Notes under the pieces: model-generated | Told to the model about the DNA's origin: nothing | Database searches by the model: none | The model's input: the letters and a program-made list of their open reading frames with translations, nothing else | Part shown: positions 5,878-6,247 of the stretch, piece by piece | Position numbering within the stretch: position 1 is the stretch's first letter | Layout of the letters: every line of letters starts with the position of its first letter | Position numbers and translations under genes: made by a program | Origin: Candidatus Poseidoniaceae archaeon | Lineage (GTDB): Archaea; Thermoplasmatota; Poseidoniia; Poseidoniales; Poseidoniaceae | DNA: 6,247 nt | Assembly: GCA_013330925.1 (NCBI GenBank) | Contig: DUHJ01000045.1 | Coordinates: forward strand, 1 to 6,247 | Direction: 5' to 3'

Positions 5878-6247
5878 ATGGGTGAATGCGAAGTTTGTGG
5901 GGCGATGAACGTCGGAACACGCACGGTGCCCATGGGCCGTGCCATGGTCTCGGCATGCCACCGATGTGCAGAGCGGCTTGGCGTCGGTGAACGGCACGTG
6001 GCCCCCGGCATCGCTCAAGCCTCACGTCGAGCCGCAGCGCCTCGAAAGGCGGCGAACCGAGGTCTGATGCGCCGAACCGAGCGGGAGTTGGCCCAGGACT
6101 TTGGTCAGCGCATCCGCAAGGGCCGAGCGAGCAAGGGCTGGAGTCAAGAAGAATTGGCGCGGAAGATGTCCGAGAAGGTGAACGTCGTCAAGTCCAGCGA
6201 ATCAGGCCGCCGTCCGACGGATGCCGTGATTTCAAAATTCGAACGCG
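5878..6247 (+). CDS. mbf1: archaeal multiprotein bridging factor 1 (aMBF1), cut by right edge
   Basis: The frame opens at ATG 5878, 12 nt after an in-frame TGA, and is still open at the window edge (123 residues seen; family members are about 150-165 aa, so roughly the last 30 are missing). The N-terminus is a zinc ribbon: C4-E-V-C7 and C27-H-R-C30. A basic Ala/Arg-rich linker spans about 42-66. The Cro/C1-type HTH domain starts near DFGQRIRKGR (74-83), with GWSQEELARKM (87-97) as the first HTH helices and ESGRRPTDAVISKFER (108-123) after the recognition helix, a pattern typical of MBF1. Eukaryotic MBF1 bridges activators to TBP; archaeal MBF1 has been linked to the small ribosomal subunit, so a role in translation or its quality control is possible. 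It is divergent from PAN across 80 bp. No Shine-Dalgarno precedes the start (CGTGGCCAGCCC). Confidence 0.94.
   Translation, partial: MGECEVCGAMNVGTRTVPMGRAMVSACHRCAERLGVGERHVAPGIAQASRRAAAPRKAANRGLMRRTERELAQDFGQRIRKGRASKGWSQEELARKMSEKVNVVKSSESGRRPTDAVISKFER

Noticed and set aside
5798..6025. 76-codon in-frame upstream extension of PAN on the minus strand
   Set aside because: It is antisense to the well-supported aMBF1 gene, has no PAN-like content, and lies upstream of the TATA box that fits a start at 5797.

Overview
The window reads as chromosomal DNA of a mesophilic archaeon. The evidence is a proteasome-activating nucleotidase (PAN) with a C-terminal HbYX motif, a divergent archaeal multiprotein bridging factor (aMBF1: zinc ribbon plus HTH), and an archaeal TATA element placed for leaderless translation. 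Moderately high GC, dense packing and formiminoglutamate/tetrahydrofolate enzymes fit Thermoplasmatota, with marine group II (Poseidoniales) as my best guess. That placement is inference from gene content and style, not proven by the sequence.

Layout, left to right: (1) On the minus strand, leaving the left edge, is the N-terminal part of a CNNM/CorB-type (DUF21) membrane protein; its start is at about 572. (2) Divergent from it on the plus strand is a 750-residue methionyl-tRNA synthetase with a fused C-terminal tRNA-binding OB domain (630-2882). (3) Converging on it with no spacer at all are three same-strand genes on the minus strand: PAN (5797-4583), glutamate formimidoyltransferase (4540-3503) and formimidoyl-THF cyclodeaminase (3506-2883). 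The last two overlap by ATGA. (4) Divergent from PAN, on the plus strand and leaving the right edge, is aMBF1 (5878 onward).

How they work together: the formimidoyltransferase and cyclodeaminase catalyse two consecutive steps, moving the formimino group of formiminoglutamate (from histidine breakdown) to tetrahydrofolate and then to methenyl-THF plus ammonia. They lie 42 bp behind PAN with no visible promoter between, so a PAN-led transcript is likely; this would link protein unfolding for the proteasome with amino-acid salvage, though only by co-expression. MetRS and aMBF1 are translation/transcription housekeeping genes.

Every gene belongs to a known family. Nearly all of the window is coding; the only gaps are 57, 42 and 80 bp. 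I found no RNA gene, mobile element, CRISPR or long repeat. I see no undescribed system here; the points of interest are local: gene arrangement, initiation signals and substitutions in catalytic motifs.
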